From positions 73,360,001 to 73,424,000 of the forward strand of contig NC_134136.1 in assembly GCF_040939455.1 (NCBI RefSeq): 64,000 nucleotides of DNA. Reading direction: 5' to 3'. Below are positions 10,620-21,849 of the stretch, in pieces. The notes under the pieces are model-generated. The model had not been told where the DNA came from. It worked only from the letters and a program-made list of their open reading frames with translations, and ran no database searches. Positions within the stretch are counted from its first letter, which is position 1, and every line of letters starts with the position of its first letter. A program made the translations under genes and the position numbers. Source of the stretch: Microcebus murinus (lineage: Eukaryota; Chordata; Mammalia; Primates; Cheirogaleidae).

Positions 10620-11648
10620 ATGGGAAGAAATCAGCAAAAGAACTCAGGAAATATGAAGAACCAAACGGAAAACACACCCCCAAAGAGGAGCACCAGCCCC
10701 CTAGAAACGGACACTAACCAAAATCAGGCAACCAATATGACAGAAGAGGAATTTCGTATGTGGATCATAAGAACACTCACCCAGATGAAACAACAACTCA
10801 ATAACCAACACAAAGAAACCACAAAAAGCCTCCAGGATATGGAAAAAGAAATAGACACAATGAAGAAAAGTTTATCCGAACTCCTAGAAATAAAGAATCA
10901 ATTCAAGGAACTACAAAATACAGTGGAATGTCCCAAGAACAGGGTAGATGAAACAGAAGAAAGAATCTCATAGCTTGAAGATAACACCCTCCAATTAAAT
11001 AAATCAGTCACAGAAATAGAGCAGAGAAACAAGAGAAAAGAGAAAAGCCTACAAGAGCTGTGGGATTATGTGAAGAAACATAATGTGAGGGACATAGGTT
11101 TACCAGAAGTGGAAGAAGACAACACTCAAGGGTTGGACAAGCTGTTTGAAGATATAATAGAGGAAAATTTCCCAGGCCTTGCTCAAAATCTTGATATACA
11201 AGTTCAACAATCTCAGAGGACCCCTGGGAGATTCAATGCAAACAGGAAGATGTAACGATATGCAGTCATCAGACTGACCAAAGTATCAACTAAAGAGGTC
11301 CTTCTAAGAGCTGTAAGACAAAAGAAGCAAGTAACATACAACGGAAAGCCAATTAGAACATCAGACTTCTCTAATGAGGCTTTACAAGCAAGGAGAGACT
11401 GGGGCCCCATTCTCACTCTTTTGAAACAAAACAATGCCCAGCCTAGAATCTTATTCCCTGCAAAACTAAGCTTCGTATATGAAGGAGAAATAAAGACATT
11501 CTCAGACAAGCAAAGGCTCAGAGAATTCACCAAGACCAGACCAGCCCTACAAGAAGTACTTAAAACAGCGTTACGGACGGAATATCATGATAATAACCCA
11601 CGAATATCAAAAAAAACAAAACCCAAAGATTTAAACGCCAGATATTAG
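10620..11648 (+). pseudogene. ORF1: L1 ORF1 (RNA-binding chaperone), two stop codons
   Basis: ORF1p coats L1 RNA as a trimer. One frame runs from ATG 10620 to 11648, about 342 codons, the normal length. It is interrupted only by TAG at 10971-10973 and TAA at 11253-11255. The N-terminal third is rich in heptad-like Leu, Lys and Glu (coiled coil, about 10780-10990). The C-terminal half has the RNA-binding core, ending in KPKDLNARY. ORF2 follows one base after the stop codon. Confidence 0.9.
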
Positions 11649-11649
11649 A

Positions 11650-14600
11650 ATGGCTCAAGACAGAAATCATAGCAACAACATCCAACCCAACAGAATAATT
11701 AGTAATCTACCTTACCTATCAGTTCTCTCAATAAATGTGAATGGCTTAAAGTCTCCTCTCAAGAGACATAGGCTGGCTGAATGGATAAGAAAATACAGGC
11801 CAAGTATATGCTGTCTTCAGGAAACACATCTAACCTGCAAGGATGCATATAGACTAAAAATAAAAGGGTGGAGATCAATATTCCAAGCAAATAGAAGCCA
11901 AAAGAAGGCTGGTGTGGCAGTTCTAATTTCAGATGATTTAGTTTTTAAACCAACAAAAGTAGTGAAAGACAAAGAGGGTTATTATATAATGGTGAAGGGC
12001 ACACTTCAACAAGAAGAGATAACAATTTTAAATATATATGCACCCAACTTAGGTGCACCCAGTTTCATAAAGCAAACCTTACTGGAGCTAAGCAAATGGA
12101 TTAATAACAACTCCATAATCGCCCGGAGATTTCAACACCCCAATGACGGCATGAGACAGATCCTCCAAACAGAAAATTAATAAAGAAATAATGGACTTAA
12201 ACAAAACTCTAGAACAATTGGGTCTGACTGACATCTACAGGACATTCTACCCCAAATCCACTGAATATACATTCTTCTCATCAGCTCACGGGACATTCTC
12301 TAAGATTGACCATATCCTAGGACACAAAGAAAATCTCAAGAAATTGAAAAAAATAGAAATCATACCATGTACCTTCTCAGATCACAGTGGAATAAAAGTA
12401 GAAATCAACCCTAACAGAAACTCACATTTCTACACAAAAACGTGGAAATTAAACAACCTCCTACTAAATGATTACTTCATAAATGAAGAAATCAAGAGGG
12501 AAATAAAAAAATTCTATGAACAGAATGGCAATGGAGAGACAAGTTATCAACTCCTCTGGGACACAGCTAAAGCAGTTCTGAGAGGAAAGTTTATCTCCAT
12601 AAATGCCTATAACCAAAACACAAGAAGATCACAAATAGACAATCTAATGAAACGATTCAAAGAGCTGGAAAAAGAATAACAGACGAACCCTAAACCCAGA
12701 AGAAGAAATGAAATCAATAAGATCAAATCAGAACTAAACGAAATTGAAAACAGGGAAGCTATCCAGGAGATTAATAAAACAAAAAGTTGGTTCTTTGAAA
12801 AAATAAACAAAATTGACACACCATTGGCTAAGCTAACGAAAAGCAGAAAAGAGAAATCTCTAATAAGCTCCATCAGGAATAAAAAAGGAGATATCACAAC
12901 TGATCCCAAAGAGATGCAAAATACAATTTATGAATACTACAAAAATCTTTATGCACAGAAACTAGAAAATGTGGAAGAAATGGACAAATTTCTAGAAACA
13001 CACAGCCTCCCTAGGCTCAACCAGGGAGAAATAGATTCCCTGAGCAGACCAATCTCAACAGCTGAAATAGAAACAGCAATTAAAAATCTCCCTAAAAAGA
13101 AAAGTCCCGGTCCAGATGGCTTCACACCCGAATTTTACCACACTTACAAACAAGAACTAGTACCTATCTTGCAGAAACTATTCCACAACATCGAGAAGAA
13201 CGGAAACCTCCCTGACACCTTTTATGAAGCGAATATTACTCAGATATCCAAACCAGGAAAGGATGCAACAGAAAAAGAAAACTACAGACCAATATCCCTA
13301 ATGAATATAGATGCAAAAATTTTCAACAAAATCTTAGCTAACCGAATCTAGACACTTATCAAAAAAATAATCCACTACACAAATCTATAAATGCAATTCA
13401 CCGGATAAACAGAAGCAAAAACAAAGACCACATGATTCTTTTAATAGATGCAGAAAAAGCTTTTGACAAAATTCAACACCCTTTCATGATACGAACACTC
13501 AAGAAAATAGGCATAGAAGGGACATACCTAAAAATGATACAAGCCATATATTACAGACCCATAGCCAACATCATACTGAATGGGGAAAAATTGAAATCAT
13601 TCCCACTTAAAACTGGAACCAGACAAGGCTGCCCACTATCTCCACTTCTGTTCAACATAGTGCTGGAAGTCTTGGCTACAGCAATGAGACAGGAAAATGG
13701 AATCAAAGGTATCCAAATAGGGGCAGAAGAGATCAAACTTTCACTGTTTGCTGATGATATGATATTGTATCTAGAAAACCCAAAAGATTCAACCAAGAAA
13801 CTCCTGGAACTGATCAATGAATTTAGTAAAGTCTCAGGATACAAAATCAATACACAGAAATCAGAGGCATTCATATACGCCAACAACAATCTAATTGAGA
13901 ACCAAATCAAAGACTCAATTCCCTTCATAATAGCAACAAAGAAATTTAAGTACCTAGGAATATACTTAACCAAGGACGTAAAAGACCTCTACAGGGAGAA
14001 CTATGAAACACTGAGGAAGGAAATAGCAGAGGATGTAAACAGATGGAAATTCATACCATGCTCGTGGATTGGTGGACTCAATATCATCAAAATGTCTATA
14101 CTACTCAAACTGATCTACAGATTCAATGCAATACCTATTAAAATCCCATCAGCATTCTTCACAGATATAGAAAAAATAATTTTACGCTTCGTATGGAACC
14201 AAAGAAGACCCGGAATATCAAGAGCAATTCTAGGCAACAAAAACAAAATGGGAGGCATTAATATGCCAGATATCAAACTATACTACAAAGCTGTAGTAAT
14301 TAAATCAATATGGTATTGGCAGAAAAATAGGAATATTGACCAGTGGAACAGATGTGAGAATCCTGATATAAAACCATCCTGATATAAAGCCATCTAACCT
14401 TTGACAAAGCAGACAAAAATATATGCTGGGGAAAAGAATCCCTTTTCAATAAATGGTGCTGGGAAAACTGGATAGCCACCTGTAGAAGGCTAAAACAGGA
14501 CCCACACCTTTCACCTCTCACAAAAGCCAACTCACGCTGGATAACAGACTTAAACCTAAGGTATGAAACTATTAGAACTCTAGAGGAAAAATTTGGAAAC

Positions 14601-15814
14601 ACTCTCCTAGATATCGGCCTGGGCAAAGAGTTTATGAAGAAGTCCCCAAAGGCAATCACAGCAGAAACAAAAATAAATAAATGGGACATGATCAATCTAC
14701 AAAGCTTCTGCACAGCCAAAGAAATAGTCATGAAAGTAAACAGACAACCTATAGAATAGGAGAAAATTTTTGCATCCTATGCATCCGATAAGGGACTGAT
14801 AACTAGAATATACTTAGAACTCACGAAAATCAGGAAGAAAAAATCAAATAACCCCATTAAAAAGTGGGCAAAGGACTTGAACAGAAACTTTTCTAAAGAA
14901 GACAGAAGAATGGCCAACAAACATGAAAAAATGCTCAACATCTCTAATCATCAGGGAAATGCAACTCAAAACCACAATGAGATATCACTTAACCCCAGTG
15001 AGAATGGCCTTTATCAAAAAATCTCGGGCCGGGCGCGGTGGCTCACGCCTGTAATCCTAGCTCTCTGGGAGGCCGAGGCGGGCGGATTGCTCGAGTCAGG
15101 AGTTCGAAACCAGCCTGAGCAAGAGCGAAACCCCGTCTCTACTATAAATAGAAATTAATTGGCCAACTAATATATATACAAAAAAAAATTAGCCGGGCAT
15201 GGTGGAGAATGCCTGTGGTCCCAGCTACTTGGGAGGCTGAGGCAGGAGGATTGCTTGAGCCAGGAGTTTGAGGTTGCTGTGAGCTAGGCTGACGCCACCG
15301 CACTCACTCTAGCCTGGGCGACAAAGTGAGACTCTGTCTCAAAAAAAAAAAAAAATGTCGAAACAATCCATGCTGGCGTGGTTGCGGAGAGAGAGGAACA
15401 CTCCTACACTGCTGGTGGGACTTCAAACTAGTTCAACCTCTGTGGAAAGCAATATGGAGATATCTTAAAGCGATACAAGTGATTCTACCATTTGATCCAG
15501 AAATCCCATTGCTAGGCATCTACCCAAAAGGTCCAATGACACTCTACAAAAAAGACACCTGCACTCGAATGTTTATAGCAGCACAATTCATAATTGCAAG
15601 GCTGTGGAAACAGCCCAAATGTCCATCAATCCAAGAATGGATTAATAGAATGTGGTATATGTATACCATGGAGTACTATTCAGCTCTAAGAAGCAATGGT
15701 GACATAGCACATCTTATATTTTCCTGGTTAGAGTTGGAACCCATACTATTAAGTGAAGTATCCCAAGAATGGAAAAACAAGCACCACATATACTCACTAG
15801 CAAATTGGTATTAA
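11650..15814 (+). pseudogene. ORF2: L1 ORF2 (endonuclease-reverse transcriptase) pseudogene
   Basis: ORF2p nicks target DNA and reverse-transcribes L1 RNA. The endonuclease (11650 to about 12370) shows LSINVNGL and CCLQETHL, then loses frame at about 12120-12150 by a small indel. A second frame resumes with [10 protein letters not shown] at about 12380. TAA lies at 12677. The RT starts with [12 protein letters not shown] at about 13110. A deletion and stops lie at 13349-13430. Palm motifs follow, including [13 protein letters not shown] (about 13620) and the catalytic FADDM (about 13750). The cysteine-rich tail contains multiple stops, an Alu at 15028-15355, and ends with SLANWY and a stop at 15814. 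Confidence 0.9.
15028..15355 (+). mobile_element. Alu inside L1 ORF2
   Basis: It starts ggccgggcgcggtgg and ends in an A tail of about 14. Imperfect target duplication: aaaaaatctcg before, aaaaaatgtcg after. It has the strepsirrhine-style middle block. It is the third layer of nesting (provirus, L1, Alu). Confidence 0.95.
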
Positions 15815-16034
15815 CTGAACAGCACCTAAGTGGCCACATAGGTTCTACAGTAATAGGGTATTGGGCAGGTGGGAGGTGGGTGGGGGCGGGTATATACATA
15901 CATAATGAGTGAGATGTGCACCATCTGGGGCATGGTCATGATGGAGACTCAGGCTTGTGGGGGGAGGGGGGAAATGGCCATTTATTGAAACCTTAAAATC
16001 TGTACCCCCATAATATGCCGAAATAAAAAAAAAA
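15815..16034 (+). other. L1 3' UTR with first A tail
   Basis: It carries the lineage-specific tail gatgtgcaccatctgg ... gtacccccataatatg, then AATAAA and an 11-A run at 16024-16034. The same tail recurs at 39629-39793 and, antisense, at the right edge of the window. Confidence 0.9.
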
Positions 16035-16110
16035 TTACTCTTTGAATGTATCAATAATTTGAAACATAAAAAAATCCAAATAAATAAGTTTGTATGAAAA
16101 GAAAAAAAAA
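16035..16110 (+). other. Probable L1 3' transduction
   Basis: About 67 bp of non-L1, non-proviral sequence follows the first A tail. It contains its own AATAAA (16079-16084) and then a second A run (16102-16110), which abuts the target duplication. This is the standard structure of a transcript that read through the L1 signal and used a downstream one. Confidence 0.75.
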
Positions 16111-16118
16111 ACTATGCT

Positions 16119-16640
16119 TAAAATACCCACCTCGACCTCATGTCAAAAAGTGCGGGAGTTCCTGGGGTTAGTTGGGTACTGCCGCCTCTGGATTTTGGGG
16201 TTCCCAAAAAGGCTCGACCCTTTTATAAAGGGTGCAAGGCAGGGAAAACATGAAAATGGACAGAGCAGATAGAGGGTGCATTTTGAGCCTTAAAAACAGC
16301 TATGTTAGAGGCCCTGGCCCTGGGGCTCCCTAATCCCACAAAAGAGTTCCACCTGTTTATAAACAAACAAACAAACAAAAAATGCCAAGGGAGTGCTCAC
16401 TCAGGTGCTAGGACCTCAGAGGCGCCCAGTGGTGTACCTGTCAAAAAAACTAAACCCGGTAGCCGCGGGATGGGCGCCTTGCCTGCAAATCATCGCGGCT
16501 ACTGCCTTACTGGTCAAAGACGCCGATAAGCTCACCCTGGGTCAGCATTTTCAGATTACCACTCCTCCGCCATAGAGGGGATCCTAAAGCAGCCACCAAC
16601 ATGATAGATTACAAATGCGAGGCTGACTCACTACCAGGTG
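16119..16640 (+). pseudogene. pol: Reverse transcriptase pseudogene, thumb and connection
   Basis: Pol resumes right after the L1 target duplication with QKVREFLGLVGYCRLW (about 16145-16195), the conserved thumb segment. Stops and frameshifts follow (for example TAG at 16269-16271). An ACAA repeat is at 16362-16378. It continues into RNase H. Confidence 0.85.
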
Positions 16641-17275
16641 CTTCTGTTAGACACTCCTTGCATTGAGTTCCAGACTCCTGCCATCCTAAACACGGCCACA
16701 CTCCTGCCGGATCCCGAGCCCAAAACCCCTAAACATAGTTGCCTCGAGATCCTGGCCGAGAATCAGATGGCCAAAAAAGATCTAAAAAACCACCCTCTTC
16801 CAAACAGCGACCTAACCTGGTTCACCGATGGGAGCAGCTTTGTACCTGTGATGGACACAGGTATGCAGGGGCAGCTATAGTAAATGAGCAAGGTAATCTT
16901 ATCTGGGCATCATGTCTCCCACAGAGGACATCAGCCCAGAAGGCTGAAATGGTGGCATTAACAGAAGCCCTCCGCCGGGCCCAAAAAAAGAGGCTGACTG
17001 TATACACCAACAGTCGCTATGCCTTTGGGACAGTACACATACATGGGGCTCTCTATAAAGAGAGAGGTTTCATCACGGCAGAGGGCAAAAACATCAAACA
17101 TAAGCCTAAAATACTTCAGCTGCTAAAAGCCATTTTGTTGCCAAAAGCAGTGGCAGTAGTCCACATTCCGATACACCAAAAGGGGGATTCTTTTAAAGCC
17201 CGGGGCAACCAGGCTGCAGACGCTAAGGCAAAAAGGGCTGCAAAAGAAACAACACTAACAGATGTTCTATATTTG
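16641..17275 (+). pseudogene. pol: RNase H domain with a substituted catalytic residue
   Basis: RNase H removes the RNA strand during reverse transcription. The first catalytic Asp is in WFTDGSSF (GAT 16827-16829). A frameshift follows, and the rest is open in another frame to 17468. The catalytic Glu is in AEMVAL (16946-16948). The third position is Asn (AAC 17009-17011, in YTNSRYAF) where the family has Asp. The last Asp is in NQAADAKA (17219-17221). The Asp-to-Asn change needs only G to A. Confidence 0.88.
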
Positions 17276-18430
17276 AGCTTGCCACCTCCTGGGATAGGAA
17301 AGATGCCCCCCCAACCAGATTATTCGAGCACGGATATAACCTGGGCAAAAAAACCCCTGAAGGCAACACAAAGTAAAAATGGTTGGCTCCAAGACGGAGA
17401 GCACCACCTAGTAGTTCCTAAAGCCTTGGAAAACCACCTACTAGACACTTATACCAGACGACACATCTAAAAAAAAAAAAGAAGCTACAGTTGCTGGACA
17501 CTGCACAAATCAGATTCAAATAACAAAAAAAGATAGCAAAAAACATTGTCCAAAACTTCTGTGTCTTCCAGGTCATGCAGCCGGAGAAGATCAGAGGTAC
17601 CCTTGCAGGTACCAGGGAGCGGGAAGGCAACCAAGATTATTTTAAAAAATAAACTTTACAGAGATAAGACCCAAAAAATATGGGTACAGGTATTTGTTGG
17701 TCATAATAAACACTTTCTCAAAATAAATGAAAGCTTTTCCTACTAAAAAAAAAAACTGCCTTAATAATAGCAAAATATATATATATGTATATATATTAAA
17801 AAAATAATTCTCAGATACGAGCTGCCAGAGAGCATAAGATCTGACAATGGGCCAGCCTTCACAAGTCAGGTCAGTCAAGGGCTAGCCCAAGCACTGGGGG
17901 CAGATTAAAAGTTACATTGTGCATATAATCCCCAGAGCTCAGGACAGGTAAAAAAATAAAATAAAACCTTAAAAGAGACCTTAACTAAATTGGTCCTAGA
18001 GACTGGTGGGGACTGGGAAGCCCTCCTTTCCTTCGCCCTGTTCCAAGCCCAAAACACCCCTTACCATTTGGGCCTAACCCTCTTTGAGATTATATATGGT
18101 ACCCCTCTGCCTGTAATCCCTAGGGTGAGCCCTGAGTCTCTCCCAAAACACCCTAAAAAGATACTGCAGGCTGTACAAGCTCTACAATGTGTTTACAGCC
18201 AAGTGTGGCCGGCCCTCCAGGCTATCTACCAGACAACTGGGCCAAAGAGCAAAAATATTAAACACTTGTATCACCATCATCAGCCAGGAGATTGGGTGTG
18301 GGTAAAACGGCATAACAATAAAACCCTAGAGCGTAAATAAAAAAGATCCTTTCAAATTATTCTTATTACCCCCACTGCTCTTAAGGTTGACAAAATAGCA
18401 ACCTAGATCCACCACTCCCACATAAAACTG
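17276..18430 (+). pseudogene. pol: Integrase pseudogene
   Basis: Integrase inserts viral DNA. Traces of the N-terminal zinc domain lie at 17400-17560, followed by A-rich degraded sequence with a TA repeat at 17776-17797. The core is recognisable from about 17830. The second catalytic Asp is in SDNGPAF (17843-17845). Exactly 35 residues later the position of the catalytic Glu is Lys (AAA 17951-17953). A conserved Trp position is TAA at 17906-17908. The C-terminal part is open at 17990-18340 with FALFQAQNTPYHLGLTLFE. Inactive. Confidence 0.88.
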
Positions 18431-18635
18431 GCTGATAAAAATAAGCAGAAGCAACAGCAAGACGAGTGGAGGGCGACAGCAGACCTCACAAATCCACTAA
18501 AGACCAGGCTGACCCCTGTGGCGTCTGCAGAATAAACAAGACAATATTAACTCAGATTCTGGTAAAACTGCTAATTGCCCTTCTAAGACTCAAACTGGGA
18601 CTAGTTACCCCCAAAATTAAAACTAAGCTGCAAAA

Positions 18636-20640
18636 ATGAGGTTTGGTATTGTTCTATGTTTCATATACAAGTGCATTATAAATATCCTGCTCTTAAACCA
18701 AAATTTTACAATTATAATTAATAATAAAAACCCACATCTGCCATATAAACTTACATAAAAAATAACAAACTTAAAAACCCATAAGGTATATAATAGCACC
18801 TCAAGGGTAGAGCCACACTAAACACCTGGTGGCCAGATTCATACTTCAACTTAAAAAAGTCAGTCCCCTAAAAAAGCCAACACAGACAATAGCGATATCC
18901 TCGAGAGGCCCCGCTGCTGCCCCAATCTCCAGTTCTTGGGTAACTAGACCATAAAAAAAAACATATAAAACAGACCTCTATAAGCCAAAATGGGTTTTAC
19001 GCCCGTCCAGGATTCTGGCCCCCTCAAAAAAACCATAAGTGTGGGGGTATTAGAGGTTATTATTGTGCCAAATAGTGGTGTGTAACCACAAATAACAAAA
19101 AATAAAAATGGCAGGTACAACCTCTTTTCATTAAAATGTCCTATGTCCAACCTTGTACTAAACACAGGTATTCCAAAAACTGTAACCTGATACGGGTAAA
19201 ATTTACAAAATAAATAAATAAATGTCAGGGCTTTCCTAAAAAAATGCCTCTATCAAAGGCCATATCTCTGCTCCATAATACAAATCAAACTCAAAGTGGC
19301 TCCCATCTCAGGTGCTATAGGGCCTAACCCAGAGGTACAGGTAAAAAAAAAAAAAGCAGAACAGACCAACCCCGCAACCGACTGTCTCCTCTCCACAACT
19401 CGCAGGGTAAAAACTATAAGTCAGGTCATCCCTAGAGGTCAAAACACCCCTAAAGCAAAAAAATAAATAAATAAATAAAGACTCCCTATAAAACATGCTG
19501 ACAGCGGCATATAAAACTTTAAACCATACTAAACCAGCCCTCACCAAGGCGTGCTGGTTATGTTATAATATCAAACCTGCTTTCTGTAAAGCAGTGGGAA
19601 TAACTACCCCCTTTAGCCAGTCAAAAAAAAAAAAAATTCCCAACTCTTATAAATAAAACCACAAAAAACCGAGACTAACTCTTCCGACAGTCACCAAAAA
19701 TAAAACCTGCATAGGAAAGGTGCCCACTAGCCACATGCAGTTTTGTGCCGAGGTTCACCCTACCATAGACCGGACCAGTGAAATAAAATGGCTGGTCCCA
19801 GCACTCAACGGGTGATAGATCTGTTCAAAAACAGACCTAATCCCCTACCTAAGCCTATCAGTTTTCAATGAGTCTAAAAAATACTACATTATGGTACTAG
19901 TGTTCCCTAAGGTCATCTATCATGAAAAAAACACTGTCTATGCTGCTTAGACCAAAAAAAAAAAAAGACTCCAACTTAATTAAAAAAACAAGAGAGCCTT
20001 TCACAGCAATAACCTTAGCTACTCTTTTTGGCCTGGAGACAATAAAAACAGGAACAAGCATCTCATCCTTGGCAGTGCAGCATAGGGGGTTCATAGCTTA
20101 AGCTTAAGGGCCGCCCGTAAACAAAGACGTAGCCAAAATTAAAGAGTCCATCTCCCATTTAAAAAAATCCCTAACTTCACTGTCCAAAATAGTGCTGCAA
20201 AACCAGAGGGGGCTAAACTTAATATTCCTCCACCAAGGGGGGGGGGGGCTATGTGCGGCCCTTAAAAAAAAGTGCTGCTTCTATGCAAACCATACTGAGA
20301 TAGTTGAAGAGTCCATGGCAAAGGTAAAAAAAAACTTGTCCAACAAAAACAAGAGCGCGAGCAACAACAAAAAGTTTGACTCATGGTTCAACAGTTCCCC
20401 ATGATTAACTACCCTGCCATCTACCTTGTTAAAACCTATAATAGTGCTCATGCTCAACCTCACCTTTGGCCTATAAATTCTACATAGGTTAGTCACTTTC
20501 ATAAAAAAACAAATAAATACTGTGCAGTTAATAGTACTGCAGCAGCAATACCAAAGGGTGAGTCTTAAAAAAAAACAGCTTAAAAATAAAAAAAAAATTA
20601 CAAGACCCTAGATACAAACAAAATGCTCGTAAAAACCAAG
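18636..20640 (+). pseudogene. env: env pseudogene (surface and transmembrane)
   Basis: Env mediates receptor binding and fusion. A start with a signal-peptide-like hydrophobic stretch (MRFGIVLCFIYKCII) is at 18636. The surface subunit is riddled with stops and A runs and keeps only scattered Cys and Trp. The transmembrane subunit is clearer: a hydrophobic fusion-peptide region at about 20000-20090, then LQNQRGLNLIFL and a CX6CC motif (Cys codons at 20252, 20273 and 20276), open in one frame at 20192-20404. Several acidic positions in the motif region read Lys or Asn. It cannot make a full envelope. Confidence 0.85.
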
Positions 20641-20651
20641 AGAAAGTGGGG
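20641..20651 (+). promoter_or_regulatory. Polypurine tract
   Basis: The sequence agaaagtgggg directly precedes AATGTAAG at the 3' LTR start. This is the expected plus-strand primer position. The tract has kept its Gs, unlike much of the element. Confidence 0.85.
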
Positions 20652-20653
20652 AA

Positions 20654-21068
20654 TGTAAGATACTGGGCTATAAGAAAAATGGACACCTTCCAGCTTCTGT
20701 TTACTGCTTGTTTGCTAACCGCAAGGCATTATGAGTACATTATGGGATGCAAAAAAAAAAAAAAAAACCCGCAAAAAGCATAGTCTCTCAGCTAGGACCC
20801 AAAACAGGTTAGAGCCTATCAGGGGCAGGATAAAATAAAAATCACTGTGGGGGCGGATGCATGACTAGTATATAAACAACTGAGTTATAAAAAAAAAAAC
20901 AAAAAAAACACTAGCACACAAGGGAGGGTTCCTGCCCAAAAAAGAGGCCACTGCACTGGCACTCTGGGGGCTCAGACCCTAGCTCGAGCTAAACAATAAA
21001 ACTCCTTTTAATAATTACAGCCTCAGTGACTTTCTCTCTGTCCTGAGGCCTTGCAAGAGTATATTTCA
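20654..21068 (+). repeat. 3' LTR of the provirus
   Basis: It aligns with the 5' LTR but differs by several G-to-A changes, by A-run expansions (17 As at about 20751; 11 plus 8 As at about 20888-20908) and by a diverged last 15-20 bp. AATAAA is at 20995. The end is uncertain: 21055 if the LTR lost its last bases, or 21068 if a CA there is the true end. Confidence 0.85.
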
Positions 21069-21185
21069 GGATTGTCCACCCGAGAGACAACAAAGGTGCG
21101 TATATGCACTGGATCCTTTCCTCCATTTGTCAAAGGCTGCATGTATTTGGTGTTAACTCACTCACACCCCCAGCTCTGCAATGAA
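21069..21185. other. Right flank of the provirus
   Basis: I recognise nothing here. Confidence 0.3.
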
Positions 21186-21357
21186 GGTTGCCTGATTCAG
21201 AAAATAAAAATAAAGGACAGTCAACTAAATTTGAATTTCAGGTAAACCACAAAATTATGTAGTCCCATACTATATTTGGGACATACTCATACTAAAAAAT
21301 AATGCTTCTTATCTGAAATACAAATCTAACTGGGCATCCTGTATTTTATCTGGCAAT
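21186..21357. repeat. Palindromic non-autonomous DNA element (MER53-like)
   Basis: The two halves are inverted copies: ggttgcctgattcag ... ctaaatttgaatttcag on the left and the reverse complement of the same text on the right (ctgaaatacaaatctaact ... tctggcaatcc), around a central gggacatactcatact. A fragment of the same family lies at about 32185-32275. The name is from memory. Confidence 0.65.
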
Positions 21358-21726
21358 CCCATTTGCAATACAGCTAAATGGCTAAGTGGGTTCCTGAACA
21401 CATACCATTCAGCAGCAGTAGCAAGTCCCTTGGCAGAAAGCAGAATTATATGGTACAACTGAAGTAACTTGTTCTGAGGCTTGCACCTGGTTGCCATAGC
21501 AACAATTAGCATTGGAAACGTTAGCCAAGATATCCCGAAGTGTAAGTACCCTGAAGATTAAGCAAATTCAAAGTAATGGGAAAAAGCAAAGGTCATACTA
21601 GGTCAAGCACTGTGCTGAGAGTTGGGAGAAGGTGGAAGATAGAGACAAGCGGTTTACACTGGTAATAATCTAGTTGGGAAGACAGTATGGAGAATGGGTT
21701 GGAGGGAAATAGCTATACTGTGAGCC

Positions 21727-21842
21727 AGTTGAGGCCAAAGACCAAGCCTGATTCATCTCTGTATTCCCTAATATCTAGAATATATTTGACAGAAGGCCAG
21801 TAAATGTTTGCTGAATGAACATATAAATGAATGAATAAATTA
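21727..21842 (+). repeat. L2 3' end fragment
   Basis: It ends aatgtttgctgaatgaa ... aatgaatgaataaat, the usual L2 tail. Confidence 0.5.
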
Positions 21843-21849
21843 AAAAGAA

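Larger units (their letters stand above)
9198..16110 (+). mobile_element. L1: Full-length L1 inserted in pol
   Basis: The element has a 5' UTR, ORF1, ORF2, 3' UTR and A tail. It is flanked by a duplication of at least 10 bp (aaactatgct, ending at 9197 and again at about 16118). The 5' end (ggaggtggagcaagatgg) matches the usual L1 start, so it is not 5'-truncated. It contains an Alu at 15028-15355. Both ORFs are disrupted, so it is not retrotransposition-competent by itself. It lies in the same orientation as the provirus. Confidence 0.95.
5223..21068 (+). mobile_element. Gammaretrovirus-like endogenous provirus (class I ERV) with nested insertions
   Basis: The provirus runs LTR, primer binding site, gag, pro, RT, RNase H, integrase, env, polypurine tract, LTR. 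About 7.3 kb of its span is later insertions: an Alu in gag at 6952-7298 and an L1 at 9198-16110 that itself carries an Alu. Removing these leaves about 8.6 kb, close to a normal gammaretroviral genome. Every reading frame is broken by stops and frameshifts, so it cannot encode virus. The sense strand is unusually A-rich, with many A runs of 8 to 17. The 4 bases before the 5' LTR are AGAA. If the 3' LTR ends at 21055 the next four are AGAG, a one-mismatch target duplication. Confidence 0.93.
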
